Of a DNA stretch of 64,000 nt, positions 26,753 through 35,626 are shown piece by piece. Under the pieces are notes generated by a model, which was not told where the DNA came from, did not search any database, and saw only the letters and a list, made by a program, of their open reading frames with translations. Numbering within the stretch: position 1 is the stretch's first letter; every line of letters begins with the position of its first letter. Location of the stretch: contig JBPOEZ010000003.1 in assembly GCA_051252005.1 (NCBI GenBank), forward strand, positions 434,001-498,000, written 5' to 3'. The translations under genes were made by a program, and so were the position numbers. This DNA is from JACOMS01 sp051252005 (GTDB taxonomy: Bacteria; Pseudomonadota; Alphaproteobacteria; Caulobacterales; Maricaulaceae).

Positions 26753-27439
26753 ATGCAAGTGCAAGGACATTTCGACAAGAAAATTGTTGTCATTGATCAC
26801 AACCCTGATTTCCTGACGGCAATGAAAGCTCTCCTCTATCAGGCAGGGTATATGAATGTCACAGGATTCGAGCATTCAGATGATGCCCATGCATTCATCA
26901 AAGCCTGCCACAACGACATCTATAAGACCTACATAAACCTTATGCTTTACCCGCAACAAGGACCTGTACTGCTAGAAGAGCTTATGAAGGAAGACCTCTC
27001 GCCCGTAGGTTTCACCATGATGTCCGACTTTGCACCTATTCCCCAGCGGCCTATATATTACACAAGCGCTGACATCAGCCAGCCTATCATTAAACCGCAC
27101 TTTCGAAAGACGTTTTTCGAAAGTTTCGAATACATCCTTCACCTTGAAATGGCGTATATTCACCAACGCAAACTCATGCTAGCGCCAACCCCTCATAATG
27201 ACGCTGATTTAAGTCAGGCGCGGCTCAGGCGCGAAGTAGAGGCCGCGCTAGCCATGAACATCCCTATTACCAACGCACCTCCGACACGTATCGAAAAAAT
27301 TGGGGATGCTGCTATTGCAGGAGTGACGGCTATGACCATACATGAGGTTCTGACCAACCATTTCGATCCAAACTTCATTCAAACCGCGTTGCCCGAAATC
27401 ACAGCGAGCCTTGGAAGCATGCTTCCACTGATCAATTAA
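26753..27439 (+). CDS. Atypical (pseudo-) receiver-domain protein
   Basis: A 228-aa protein whose first 130 residues read like a CheY-type receiver: KKIVVIDHNPDFLTAMKALLYQAGY (first strand with Asp15), a helix with SDDAHAFIKAC, and near residue 107 SQPIIKPHFRKTFFES, which resembles the KPF end of receivers. The phospho-acceptor strand reads YINLMLYPQQGP, with no Asp in place. So it looks like a receiver fold that cannot be phosphorylated in the standard way. The C-terminal 100 residues match nothing I know. A strong AAGGAGG precedes the ATG, and a perfect CtrA box lies immediately upstream. Confidence 0.65.
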   Translation: MQVQGHFDKKIVVIDHNPDFLTAMKALLYQAGYMNVTGFEHSDDAHAFIKACHNDIYKTYINLMLYPQQGPVLLEELMKEDLSPVGFTMMSDFAPIPQRPIYYTSADISQPIIKPHFRKTFFESFEYILHLEMAYIHQRKLMLAPTPHNDADLSQARLRREVEAALAMNIPITNAPPTRIEKIGDAAIAGVTAMTIHEVLTNHFDPNFIQTALPEITASLGSMLPLIN

Positions 27440-27529
27440 GCCCACCTCCACGACTAACTCTTGCATTTTACCGCGCTGCGGCGCATATGCGGCGCGTATT
27501 CAATTTCCATAAATTCAAGGGTAATCTCT

Positions 27530-29188
27530 ATGGCGCGCCAGTTTTGTTATCATATGCAGGGCCTGACTAAAAAGTTCGGCAATAAAACCATTCTCGACAA
27601 TGTGCATTTGTCTTTCTACCCAGATGCCAAAATCGGTGTCGTCGGCGTTAACGGCTCTGGTAAGTCTACGCTGCTAAAAATTATGGCAGGCCTAGATTCC
27701 GAAGTCACTGGCGAGCATTGGGCCGCTGAAGGCGTTAAAGTTGGCTACTTGGCACAAGAGCCGCGCCTCGACGAAACCAAAGATGTTTGGGGTAATGTGA
27801 TTTCCGGCTGTGAAGACAAGCAAATCTTTGACGATTATAATGCCGTCGCCATGGAAATGGCCGAGAACTACTCCGATGAAATCATGGAAAAAATGACCGA
27901 GCTACAAGAGCAGGTCGACGCCCGTGATGCCTGGGATATTGATAGCAAGATTGAAATGGCGATGCAGGCCCTGCGCTGCCCGCCCAAAGACTGGCCCGTT
28001 GATACTTTATCCGGCGGTGAAGCGCGCCGCGTTGCTCTCTGCCAGATGCTTCTGTCCAAACCTGATTTGATGTTGATGGACGAACCCACCAACCATTTGG
28101 ACGCGGAAACAGTAGCATGGCTAGAGAATTATCTGATTAATTATAAAGGCGCGATTATCCTGATTACCCACGATCGCTACTTCCTCGACAATATCACAAG
28201 CTGGACGCTGGAACTTGACCGTGGACGCGGGCACCCGCACGAGGGTAACTACTCCTCTTGGCTCGAAGCTAAGGGGCAGCGCATGGATCAAGAAGGCCGT
28301 GAAGGCGATTCCAAGACCAAAGCCCTTAAACGCGAACTCGAGTGGATCCGCTCCAACCCCAAAGCCCGCCAAGCTAAATCCAAAGCGCGTTTATCGGCCT
28401 ATGAAAAACTGCGCGACGAGGCCGAGGCCGAAGTCGTCGGCGTTGCCGATATTCGCATCCCGATGGGCGACCGCCTAGGCAACGTCGTTGTCGAAGCCAA
28501 CAACATTTCCAAAGCCTTTGGCGACAAACTCCTCATTAAAGACCTGTCTTTCCGCCTACCTCGCGGCGGTATTGTCGGCGTTATCGGGCCCAACGGCGCG
28601 GGTAAAACAACACTCTTCAAAATGATCACCGGCAAAGAAGAGCCTGATGAAGGCTCCTTCAAAGTCGGCGAAACCGTCAAAGTCGGTTATGTTGACCAGA
28701 TGCGCGATAATCTCGATGCGTCCAAAAACGTTTGGGAAGCGGTTTCTGATGGCCTCGACATCATCACTATGGGTAAGCGCGAAGTCCCGAGCCGAGCTTA
28801 TGTCGGCGCGTTTAACTTTAAAGGCACAGACCAGCAAAAGAATGTCGGGCAGCTCTCCGGCGGTGAACGTAACCGCGTGAATTTGGCGAAGATGCTCTCC
28901 AAGCCGTCTAACCTACTTCTGCTCGATGAACCGACCAATGATTTGGACCGAGAAACACTCGCCTCCCTCGAAGTCGCTCTAGAGAAATTCCCAGGCTGCG
29001 CCGTGGTCATCTCTCATGATCGCTTCTTCCTCGACCGTTTGGCCACGCACATCTTAGCGTTCGAAGGCGACAGCCATGTTGAATGGTTCGAAGGTAACTT
29101 CGCGGATTATATCGAAGACAAAAAACGCCGCCTCGGCCCAGATGCTGATATGCCGAAGAAGCTGAAATTCGTGAAATTTGAGCGTTAA
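27530..29188 (+). CDS. ettA: Energy-dependent translational throttle protein EttA (ABC-F)
   Basis: An ABC-F ATPase with two nucleotide-binding domains. Walker A motifs GVNGSGKST and GPNGAGKT, signature motifs LSGGEARRVALC and LSGGERNRVNLAK, and Walker B/H-loop segments LMDEPTNHLD and LLDEPTNDLD are present. The linker includes the arginine-rich segment ELEWIRSNPKARQAKSKARL, the EttA/PtIM signature. It binds the ribosomal E site and gates elongation according to ADP/ATP. I chose ATG 27530 (AAGGG nine bases upstream, protein starting MARQFCYHMQGLTKKFG) over an upstream in-frame start at 27461. A terminator follows at 29246. Confidence 0.95.
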   Translation: MARQFCYHMQGLTKKFGNKTILDNVHLSFYPDAKIGVVGVNGSGKSTLLKIMAGLDSEVTGEHWAAEGVKVGYLAQEPRLDETKDVWGNVISGCEDKQIFDDYNAVAMEMAENYSDEIMEKMTELQEQVDARDAWDIDSKIEMAMQALRCPPKDWPVDTLSGGEARRVALCQMLLSKPDLMLMDEPTNHLDAETVAWLENYLINYKGAIILITHDRYFLDNITSWTLELDRGRGHPHEGNYSSWLEAKGQRMDQEGREGDSKTKALKRELEWIRSNPKARQAKSKARLSAYEKLRDEAEAEVVGVADIRIPMGDRLGNVVVEANNISKAFGDKLLIKDLSFRLPRGGIVGVIGPNGAGKTTLFKMITGKEEPDEGSFKVGETVKVGYVDQMRDNLDASKNVWEAVSDGLDIITMGKREVPSRAYVGAFNFKGTDQQKNVGQLSGGERNRVNLAKMLSKPSNLLLLDEPTNDLDRETLASLEVALEKFPGCAVVISHDRFFLDRLATHILAFEGDSHVEWFEGNFADYIEDKKRRLGPDADMPKKLKFVKFER

Positions 29189-29245
29189 AGCGCAGACCTA
29201 GCCGTTTGACATATGCCCCATGCGGGCCTATTACGCGCAATAGCT

Positions 29246-29277
29246 AAGGGAGCCGGATGATCGGCTCCCTTTATTTT
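29246..29277 (+). terminator. Rho-independent terminator of ettA
   Basis: AAGGGAGCCG and CGGCTCCCTT form a perfect 10-bp stem with a 6-base loop, followed by TATTTTAT. It lies 57 bp past the ettA stop codon. Confidence 0.9.
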
Positions 29278-29324
29278 ATGGCTCTTAAGGGTTCTTTCCC
29301 GGCGCGCCTGTTTGAAAGCCCCTC

Positions 29325-30944
29325 ATGACGACATTTTCCAGCCTCAACCTCTCTGCGCCTTTGGCAGAGTCCCTTGAAATATCAGGCTATACCACGCCGA
29401 CCCCTATTCAGGCGCAAGCCATTCCGCTTGTGATGCAGGGCAAAGATTTGATGGGGATAGCGCAGACGGGTACTGGCAAAACCGCCGCCTTTGCTTTGCC
29501 TATTCTTGACCATATTATCCGCAAAGATATCATCGCGCCCAAGCGCGGCACGCGGGTTTTGGTCCTCGCCCCAACGCGGGAACTCGCCTCTCAAATCGCC
29601 GTATCTTTTCGCGGTTACGGACAATCAATTGAAGGCCTAAAAGTTCAGGCGATTTTCGGCGGCGTCAAAGCCCAGCGGCAAATCCAAAAAACCGTTCTCG
29701 GCAATGATGTTCTTGTCGCTACGCCTGGACGTCTTCTTGATTTGATTGACCAGAAAGCGCTGCGTCTGTCTGATGTGGAAATCCTTGTCCTCGACGAAGC
29801 CGATCAGATGATGGATATGGGCTTCATTCACGCCCTGCGTAAAATTGTACCTATGGTTCCGAAAAACCGCCAAACACTATTTTTCTCTGCGACCATGTCT
29901 CCGGCCATCACAAAGCTTGCCAAACAATTTCTGACAAATCCAGAACGCGTTTCAGTAGCCCCCGCCAACACAACGGCTGAGCGGGTTGAGCAGCAGCTTA
30001 CTTTTGTAAACCAAGGCGAGAAACAGGCGCTCTTAACGCTGGCCCTCTCCAACCCAGACATTGATCGCGCTCTGGTCTTTACGCGTACGAAGCACGGCGC
30101 TGACCGTGTGGTGAAAAAGCTTCGCGCAGCGGGCCTCGAATCCGTCGCTATTCACGGTAATAAAAGCCAAAGCCAGCGTCAGCGCGCCCTCGAAGCTTTC
30201 AAGTCCGGCGATATCCGTTTCATGATTGCGACAGACGTCGCCGCGCGCGGTATCGATATTGAAGGCATCAGCCACGTCATTAACTTTGAAATTCCCAATG
30301 TGGCCGAACAATATGTTCACCGTATTGGGCGCACAGGCCGCGCTGGACGGGCGGGTGTAGCCGTCTCATACGTCGCGCCAGATGAAAAGCCTTATCTCAA
30401 AGACATACAAAAGCTCTTGAAGATGACGATCCCTGTGACGTCTTTGCCAGATAATTTCAACGCAGAAGTTGCGCGCGTTAGTAAGCTTAAGCCTGTGCCA
30501 AAGCCTCAGGCGGCAGAAGGCAATCCGGCAAAAAAGAAAAAACAACGCCCCGGAAAATGGGAACGCGACGGCAAAAAGAGCGGCAATAAAGGCGGCGGGA
30601 ATGCTGATGCCGGAAACGTAGAATTTGGAAACCGAAACTCCGATAACAGGAACAGCGATAGCAAGAGTACCGGAAATAAAAACAGAGCGTCGCACGCCAA
30701 GTCTGGACAAAGGTCCAAACCCAAATGGACGCCAGATATGAAAGAAGTTGCTACGGCAGCCGACACCGATACGGACGGCCGCACATTTAAACGCAAACCC
30801 CGCCCCAATAATCGCCGCAATGCAAAACCGGGCGAAGCCACAGAGGGAAACCCGGATAGCCGCCGCGCGCAAAAGAAACCGCACCATCGCGGCAAAGGCT
30901 CTAACGCGCAGAAAAAGCCAAGCAACCGCTCTAGGCGGCCATAA
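29325..30944 (+). CDS. rhlE: DEAD-box RNA helicase, RhlE type
   Basis: A 539-aa protein. The helicase core (residues 1-375) has the Q motif PTPIQAQAIPLV, Walker A AQTGTGKTAAF, VLDEADQMMDMGF, the SAT motif FFSATM, and HRIGRTGRAGRAG. The C-terminal 160 residues are basic and of low complexity, with short degenerate repeats (NRNSDNRNSD and KSTGNKN) and many Lys/Arg, a typical RNA-binding tail. It probably remodels rRNA or mRNA, especially in the cold. A monocistronic unit. Confidence 0.93.
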   Translation: MTTFSSLNLSAPLAESLEISGYTTPTPIQAQAIPLVMQGKDLMGIAQTGTGKTAAFALPILDHIIRKDIIAPKRGTRVLVLAPTRELASQIAVSFRGYGQSIEGLKVQAIFGGVKAQRQIQKTVLGNDVLVATPGRLLDLIDQKALRLSDVEILVLDEADQMMDMGFIHALRKIVPMVPKNRQTLFFSATMSPAITKLAKQFLTNPERVSVAPANTTAERVEQQLTFVNQGEKQALLTLALSNPDIDRALVFTRTKHGADRVVKKLRAAGLESVAIHGNKSQSQRQRALEAFKSGDIRFMIATDVAARGIDIEGISHVINFEIPNVAEQYVHRIGRTGRAGRAGVAVSYVAPDEKPYLKDIQKLLKMTIPVTSLPDNFNAEVARVSKLKPVPKPQAAEGNPAKKKKQRPGKWERDGKKSGNKGGGNADAGNVEFGNRNSDNRNSDSKSTGNKNRASHAKSGQRSKPKWTPDMKEVATAADTDTDGRTFKRKPRPNNRRNAKPGEATEGNPDSRRAQKKPHHRGKGSNAQKKPSNRSRRP

Positions 30945-31052
30945 GGCCGCGCCATTAAGTCTTTGTCATTAACGGTATCGTAACTTGAACCTCGCAGATT
31001 CCATTCTTACGAAAGTCGTAAGATAGTATTGTTCCCTGATTTGCGAGGCTTT

Positions 31053-32531
31053 GTGCGGTTTTCAGTTTTAGTTTTCGGCGTGTCCCTCATGGCGCTCACA
31101 GCATGCGGAGGCGGCGGAGACACAACGACCACGACGCCGCCGGTTAACACAAACCAAGCCCCTATCGTCTCTAGCGCTAATGCCGACCAATCGGGACAGG
31201 TTGGGTTTAGCTTTTCTTACGACGCGCTGCAAAATGGCCAAACTTTTTCTGACCCCAACGGGGACAGCTTAAATGTTAGTACCGCGATTGCGCCTGCTAA
31301 CGCTGGCCTTACGGTCAATAACAACGTCATTTCTGGCATGCCCAATCAAACAGGCACAATCACAGTCACAGTTACGGCTAGTGACGGCTCCGCGGGTATT
31401 GCGGATGTATTCACCATTTCGGTAACCGCTGACCAAGACGCGACACAGGCCAAGTTTGCCGGATCGTTTGATCTTGATAGCCTCGCCAATTACGCGAACC
31501 CCGTTATTCCGAACTATATTCGCAACGCAAATACCGTACAAAATCCGGTTACCGATAAAGGCGCAGCCCTCGGCCGCGTTATATTTTATGACCGAGCGTT
31601 GTCTGCAAATGGCTTTGTCGCTTGCGCGACCTGTCACCAACAAGCCAACGCTTTTACTGAGCCCGGCGCGACAAGTCAGGGCGTGTTTGGCGGAATCACC
31701 GGCCGAAGCTCAATGCGGCTCCTCAATACGCTCTATGGACAGGAGACACGGTTTTTCTGGGATGAGCGAGCCGAGACGATGGAAGACCAAGTTACAAAAC
31801 CATTCCAAGATCATGCCGAGCACGGCTTTAGTGGTCTTGATGGCCGCCCAGACTTTGATGATATGATAGCAATCATGGCCGCCGACGAATCCTACCGCGA
31901 GCTGTTCCGGTTTGTATTCCTCGACGAAAACATCACAGAGGCGCGCATCCAATCGGCGCTCGCTCAATTCGTCCACTCGATCACATCCTTTGACTCAAAA
32001 TATGATACGGGCCGCGCTCAAGTTAATAATGACAATGACTCGTTCCCGAATTTCACTGCGGCTGAGAACGCTGGTAAAGACCTGTTCCTGCGGCCTATGG
32101 GCGGCAATAATGGCGGCGCAGGCTGCGGGCGTTGCCACACCGCGCCGGAGTTTTCCATTGTTCAAAATTCAAACCAAAACGGCGTTGTCGGCGTAGCGGC
32201 TGATCCGAATGCCTTTGACTTTACCAATACGCGCTCTCCTGCGCTGCGTGATCTTGTCAAAGCCAACGGCACACCCAACAGCCCGTTTATGCATGATGGC
32301 TCTCTTGCCACATTGCGCGATGTTTTAAATCATTATGACAACATTCCAGTTCCGGCCAATAATCCCGAGCGAACACAGTTTTTAAATACCATTGATAACC
32401 GCTTGGTGGACGTTGCAACGCCGCGCGTTTTGAACCTATCCGAGACAGAGAAAGATCAGCTCATAGCCTTTTTGAGAACCCTTACAGGCACGAGTATCTA
32501 TACAGATGAAAAATGGAACGACCCATTTTAA
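31053..32531 (+). CDS. Di-haem cytochrome c peroxidase/MauG-family lipoprotein with N-terminal Ig-like domain
   Basis: The N-terminus RFSVLVFGVSLMALTACGGG is a lipoprotein signal. A Thr/Pro linker leads to a cadherin/Ig-like domain (about residues 35-130: NQAPIVSSANAD, then FSDPNGDSLNV). The C-terminal 330 residues are the di-haem peroxidase fold, with haem motifs CATCH (about residue 191) and CGRCH (about 358), LGRVIFYDRALSANG, and the MHDGSLATLRDVLNHY segment near the second haem. Members reduce peroxide or modify proteins in the periplasm. The start is uncertain: GTG 31053 has GAGG four bases upstream and gives the best signal peptide; a TTG at 31029 is an alternative. Confidence 0.87.
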   Translation: MRFSVLVFGVSLMALTACGGGGDTTTTTPPVNTNQAPIVSSANADQSGQVGFSFSYDALQNGQTFSDPNGDSLNVSTAIAPANAGLTVNNNVISGMPNQTGTITVTVTASDGSAGIADVFTISVTADQDATQAKFAGSFDLDSLANYANPVIPNYIRNANTVQNPVTDKGAALGRVIFYDRALSANGFVACATCHQQANAFTEPGATSQGVFGGITGRSSMRLLNTLYGQETRFFWDERAETMEDQVTKPFQDHAEHGFSGLDGRPDFDDMIAIMAADESYRELFRFVFLDENITEARIQSALAQFVHSITSFDSKYDTGRAQVNNDNDSFPNFTAAENAGKDLFLRPMGGNNGGAGCGRCHTAPEFSIVQNSNQNGVVGVAADPNAFDFTNTRSPALRDLVKANGTPNSPFMHDGSLATLRDVLNHYDNIPVPANNPERTQFLNTIDNRLVDVATPRVLNLSETEKDQLIAFLRTLTGTSIYTDEKWNDPF

Positions 32532-32557
32532 GCCAAGTTCAACTCATCATTTAAGCA

Positions 32558-32591
32558 TAAAAAAACCCGGCACAAAGTGGCCGGATTTTCA
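32558..32591. terminator. Bidirectional intrinsic terminator
   Basis: AACCCGGC (32564-32571) pairs with GCCGGATT (32580-32587) around an 8-base loop. The minus-strand reading has a complete 8-bp stem with one G-U pair and then seven T residues, ending the small membrane protein gene. The plus-strand reading has one mismatch and TTTTCATTTT, and could end the cytochrome gene. Confidence 0.8.
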
Positions 32592-32607
32592 TTTTATCTA
32601 ATACAAC

Positions 32608-32940
32608 TTACGTTGCAGAAGCTTTATTTGACTTAAGGATGCGCTCCACCAAAGTCCTGACAATCGCCATGACAGAGGCCGCCGCAAATACAGCGCCTAG
32701 GCTAGAAAGGATTTTACCGAGTTCTGGGCCTATACCTTCAATACCGTTAAGAGCACCAGCGCCGCCCGCCATCAAAAAGATAGCCGCAATGATAACGCCG
32801 CGGCGATGTTCATGGTCTAAGAACCATCCGCTAATAAGACCGAGCACGGCCAATATGGTCGCATCAAAGCCGGTGTTGATAAAGGCAAGCAAAACGGCGG
32901 CGACCGCGCTGACAAGCCAAATAATTTTTGCAATAGACAT
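32608..32940 (-). CDS. Small membrane protein of unknown function (110 aa)
   Basis: Starting from the ATG at 32940 (AAGGGGAAAA just upstream, a good ribosome binding site) the protein begins MSIAKIIWLVSAVAAVLLAF and has three or four hydrophobic segments, with a short central EHRRGVI loop and a polar C-terminus (ERILKSNKASAT). I do not recognise a family with certainty. It is monocistronic and closed by the terminator at 32558-32591. Confidence 0.6.
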   Translation of the reverse strand: MSIAKIIWLVSAVAAVLLAFINTGFDATILAVLGLISGWFLDHEHRRGVIIAAIFLMAGGAGALNGIEGIGPELGKILSSLGAVFAAASVMAIVRTLVERILKSNKASAT

Positions 32941-33072
32941 AAGTTTTCCCCTTAATGTTAAATCTGCGCCTCTTCGTGCGTCAGACCGCCGCAGGGTTAA
33001 CAAGCTTTAATAAATAGTCAAGCAATCAGCAGCTGTAATCATAAAAAAAACAACTTTATGCAGCGGCAACGT

Positions 33073-33984
33073 TTAAGCGCCTAACCTGCCCATAAACTCT
33101 ATGATGATAACGGACAGATCTTCGTGAACATCCTCTTGCAGGAAATGCCCACCGCCTTTGATAATTGTATGCGGCTGCCCTTTGCATCCTGGGACTAATT
33201 TTTGGAAGACTCCATCGCCGCCTTTGGTAATGGGGTCTTGATCGGAGAAGCAGGTTAAGAACGGTTTGTCAAAAGCGCTCAGTATCTTCCACGCTTCCAC
33301 ATTATCCGCCGCGCCGTCCATGTCTGGAGATATAGGCACTAGAGCAGGAAATATCCGCGCGCCCGCCTTATAGGTTTCGTCAGGATATGGCGCGTTATAA
33401 GCCTCTTCGACGCCAGGGCCGAGGTCTTTGACCGTTGCTCCGCGAATAATGCCTCCCGTAGGAAACTTCGGAACAACCTGAGAAAACTCGCGCCATTGTC
33501 TGAAGGCATCGCCAGGATCACGATCACCTGTTGGCAAAAACGTGTTAGCTGTAATCACGCCTGCAAAACGTTCTGGATATTTTGCCACCAATCGTAATCC
33601 GATCAACCCGCCCCAATCCTGACAAAACAGAACGGCGTTGTTAATGTCCAATGTTTCAAACCATTGCGCCATCCAATCTACGTGAGACGTGTAGCTATAG
33701 TCAGATGTTTCGCTTGGTTTATCCGATTTCCCAAACCCAATTAAATCCGGTGCGAGAACGCGGTAACCAGCGGCAGCAACATTAGAAATCATGTGGCGAT
33801 AGAGAAAAGACCAGCTCGGCTCTCCGTGCATCATAATAACGACAGGAGCATCCTTAGGTCCACAATCGACGTAATGCACGCGAAGCGCGCCTAAGCATTC
33901 ATCTGTGACGTCCGTGTAATGCGGTTCAAACGGATAATCGGGAATACCGTTAAAGCGTTCATCTGGCGTGCGAAGTACGGTCAT
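33073..33984 (-). CDS. Haloalkane dehalogenase, subfamily HLD-I
   Basis: A 303-aa alpha/beta hydrolase with a complete HLD-I active site: oxyanion and halide motif HGEPSW (Glu55), nucleophile CQDWGG (Asp123) with the first halide-stabilising Trp124, cap-domain FRQWREF (second halide Trp164, as in DhlA), a catalytic acid in CFSDQDP (Asp248 or Asp250) and base GGGHF (His280). The order and spacing follow DhlA-type enzymes. It hydrolyses a carbon-halogen bond to an alcohol and halide in the cytoplasm. Similar genes are widespread in marine bacteria; the natural substrate is unknown. It follows the ParB-like gene by nine bases on the same strand. Confidence 0.9.
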   Translation of the reverse strand: MTVLRTPDERFNGIPDYPFEPHYTDVTDECLGALRVHYVDCGPKDAPVVIMMHGEPSWSFLYRHMISNVAAAGYRVLAPDLIGFGKSDKPSETSDYSYTSHVDWMAQWFETLDINNAVLFCQDWGGLIGLRLVAKYPERFAGVITANTFLPTGDRDPGDAFRQWREFSQVVPKFPTGGIIRGATVKDLGPGVEEAYNAPYPDETYKAGARIFPALVPISPDMDGAADNVEAWKILSAFDKPFLTCFSDQDPITKGGDGVFQKLVPGCKGQPHTIIKGGGHFLQEDVHEDLSVIIIEFMGRLGA

Positions 33985-33993
33985 ATTATACCT

Positions 33994-34239
33994 TTAATGT
34001 TTTTTTGCTTGGACGAGATTGGCCTCAATCGTGTCGCTACCTAAGAGTTTTATGGCCTCCAAGCGGTGTAGACCTTCTTGCAGAACATACCGTCCTTTGC
34101 CTTCGCGAACGTAGATCGGGCTTCTCTGACCATTTTCTAGAATATCTTCTGCGAGGGGCAGGACTTTCTCCTCGTTAAAAGTTTTTTTCTTAGCAGCAGG
34201 GACATAAATTTCGCCCACAGGCACATCGAATACGCGCAT
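33994..34239 (-). CDS. Stand-alone ParB-like N-terminal domain protein (81 aa)
   Basis: This short protein consists only of a ParB/Srx-like domain: VPVGEIYVPAAKK, then LAEDILENGQRSPIYVREG and YVLQEGLHRLEAIKLLG, where the EGLHR..A segment takes the place of the GERR motif of ParB nucleotide-binding domains. It lacks the helix-turn-helix and dimerisation domains of partition ParB, so it is not a chromosome segregation factor. Small ParB-fold proteins can hydrolyse CTP or ATP or act as kinases; the role here is unknown. It is immediately upstream of the dehalogenase gene and probably co-transcribed with it. Confidence 0.75.
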   Translation of the reverse strand: MRVFDVPVGEIYVPAAKKKTFNEEKVLPLAEDILENGQRSPIYVREGKGRYVLQEGLHRLEAIKLLGSDTIEANLVQAKKH

Positions 34240-34301
34240 AGATTTAAATTCCTTTTGCGGCTAAGCTAACCTTAGAATCTTAATTCCGCAATGAGGATGT
34301 T

Positions 34302-34952
34302 ATGCATTTTGCCTTTCCCCCCGCCGACCCTGTTAGCCTGCCCATAGCCGGAACAGACAATCGGTTTCCCGTACGCCGCATTTATTGCATTGGCCGCAAC
34401 TATGCTGAACACGTCAAAGAAATGGGCGGCGATACAGAACGCTCCGAGCCGGTCTTTTTCACCAAAGCCGCCGAAACTATTGTACAGTCTGGGACAGTTA
34501 TCCCGTTCCCGCCCAATACTGGCAATTTACATTACGAAGTTGAATTAGTCGTCGCCATTGGCCCTGACGGTATTTTTGGCTACGGCGTAGGCATAGATAT
34601 GACGCGGCGGGATTTACAAGCTGCGGCCAAGTCCAAAGGCGCGCCGTGGGACCGTGCGAAGAGCTTCCAATATAGTGCGCCCTGCTCGGCCTTAACGCAG
34701 GCCAGCGACGTAAACCTAGACGAGGCTCATATTGTCCTGCGTAAGAACGGAGACATTGTACAGTCATCCTCGCTCGATAAAATGATCTGGTCTATCGACG
34801 AAATCATTGAGCGCCTCTCAAGCGATATGGATTTACGCCCAGGTGATTTGATCTACACAGGAACACCCGATGGCGTCGGGCCAGTCATTGCCGGAGACGA
34901 ACTTTTCGGCGGCGTTGAAGGTCTTGAAAGCATACGCGTTCGGTTCTCATGA
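34302..34952 (+). CDS. Fumarylacetoacetate hydrolase family protein (fumarylpyruvate hydrolase-like)
   Basis: A 216-aa FAH-fold hydrolase. IYCIGRNYAEHVKEMGG is the family start; the metal site includes LHYEVELVVAIG (two Glu ligands) and GIDMTRRDLQ (Asp ligand); the C-terminal GDLIYTGTPDGVGPV is conserved. Short members of this type cleave fumarylpyruvate or acylpyruvates, the last step of gentisate-type aromatic degradation. The next gene, a zeta-class GST, overlaps by four bases and catalyses the preceding isomerisation in such pathways. No ring-cleavage dioxygenase is in the window. Confidence 0.9.
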   Translation: MHFAFPPADPVSLPIAGTDNRFPVRRIYCIGRNYAEHVKEMGGDTERSEPVFFTKAAETIVQSGTVIPFPPNTGNLHYEVELVVAIGPDGIFGYGVGIDMTRRDLQAAAKSKGAPWDRAKSFQYSAPCSALTQASDVNLDEAHIVLRKNGDIVQSSSLDKMIWSIDEIIERLSSDMDLRPGDLIYTGTPDGVGPVIAGDELFGGVEGLESIRVRFS

Positions 34953-35626
34953 CAGATACCCCCGCCATAAATTTAAGCCTTCATAATTATTTCCGAAGTT
35001 CGACCTCGGTCAGAGTGCGGATCGCCTTGAACCTTAAAGGGCTCGATTACACATATGTGCCTTACGCCCTTTTGCCCAACGACCATAAATCAGACGAATA
35101 TTTAAAATTAAATCCACAAGGTCTCGTCCCTGCCCTAGAGATAGACAGCGGCGAAACCCATGCGGTGTTAACGCAATCGCTCGCCATTATAGAGTATTTG
35201 GATGAAGCCTACCCAGAGCCTGCGCTGCTCCCAGCTGATCCATTAGGGCGTGCCCGCGCACGTTCACTGGCACAAATTATCGGCTGCGACATTCATCCTC
35301 TCAACAATTTACGGGTTCTACGCTACATCAACGATGAGTTAGGCGCAGACGCAGACGCGAAGAAAGCTTGGTTCACCCACTGGGCACAGGAGGGGTTTGC
35401 AGCGCTTGAAACTCGCTTAGGTTCTGAGCCACAATTTGGCCCTTTCTGCCACGGCGACACGCCTGGTCTGGCTGACATTTGCCTCTACGCACAGGTTTTG
35501 AATAATAAACGCTTCGACGTGGATCCGTCCTATTATCCGGTTATCATGGATATTTTTACGCAATGCGATGCCCTTCCGGCGTTCCAAGACGCAAGACCCG
35601 AAAACCAAATAGACGCCGTGAATTAA
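34949..35626 (+). CDS. maiA: Maleylacetoacetate/maleylpyruvate isomerase (zeta-class GST)
   Basis: A 225-aa zeta GST. The signature active-site motif YFRSSTSVRVRIALNLKG is present (SSxSxRVRIAL), followed by NPQGLVPAL and LTQSLAIIEYLDE for glutathione binding, and DIHPLNNLRVL of the zeta C-domain. It uses glutathione to isomerise maleyl- to fumaryl-acetoacetate or -pyruvate. The ATGA overlap with the upstream FAH hydrolase gene, which acts on the product, supports a two-step aromatic-acid or tyrosine degradation pair. Which of the two substrates is used cannot be told. Confidence 0.92.
   Translation: MTDTPAINLSLHNYFRSSTSVRVRIALNLKGLDYTYVPYALLPNDHKSDEYLKLNPQGLVPALEIDSGETHAVLTQSLAIIEYLDEAYPEPALLPADPLGRARARSLAQIIGCDIHPLNNLRVLRYINDELGADADAKKAWFTHWAQEGFAALETRLGSEPQFGPFCHGDTPGLADICLYAQVLNNKRFDVDPSYYPVIMDIFTQCDALPAFQDARPENQIDAVN

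Noticed and set aside
27413..27426. 14-bp palindrome GGAAGCATGCTTCC
   Set aside because: It lies inside the coding end of the pseudo-receiver gene, is not followed by a T-run, and encodes ordinary residues; no regulatory role can be argued.
30600..30720. Short tandem-like repeats in the rhlE 3' end
   Set aside because: They are the low-complexity basic tail typical of RhlE helicases and stay in frame; not a mobile or regulatory repeat.
32997..33012. TTAA-N6-TTAA near the small membrane protein gene as a CtrA box
   Set aside because: The spacer is six instead of seven bases and the flanking C is missing.
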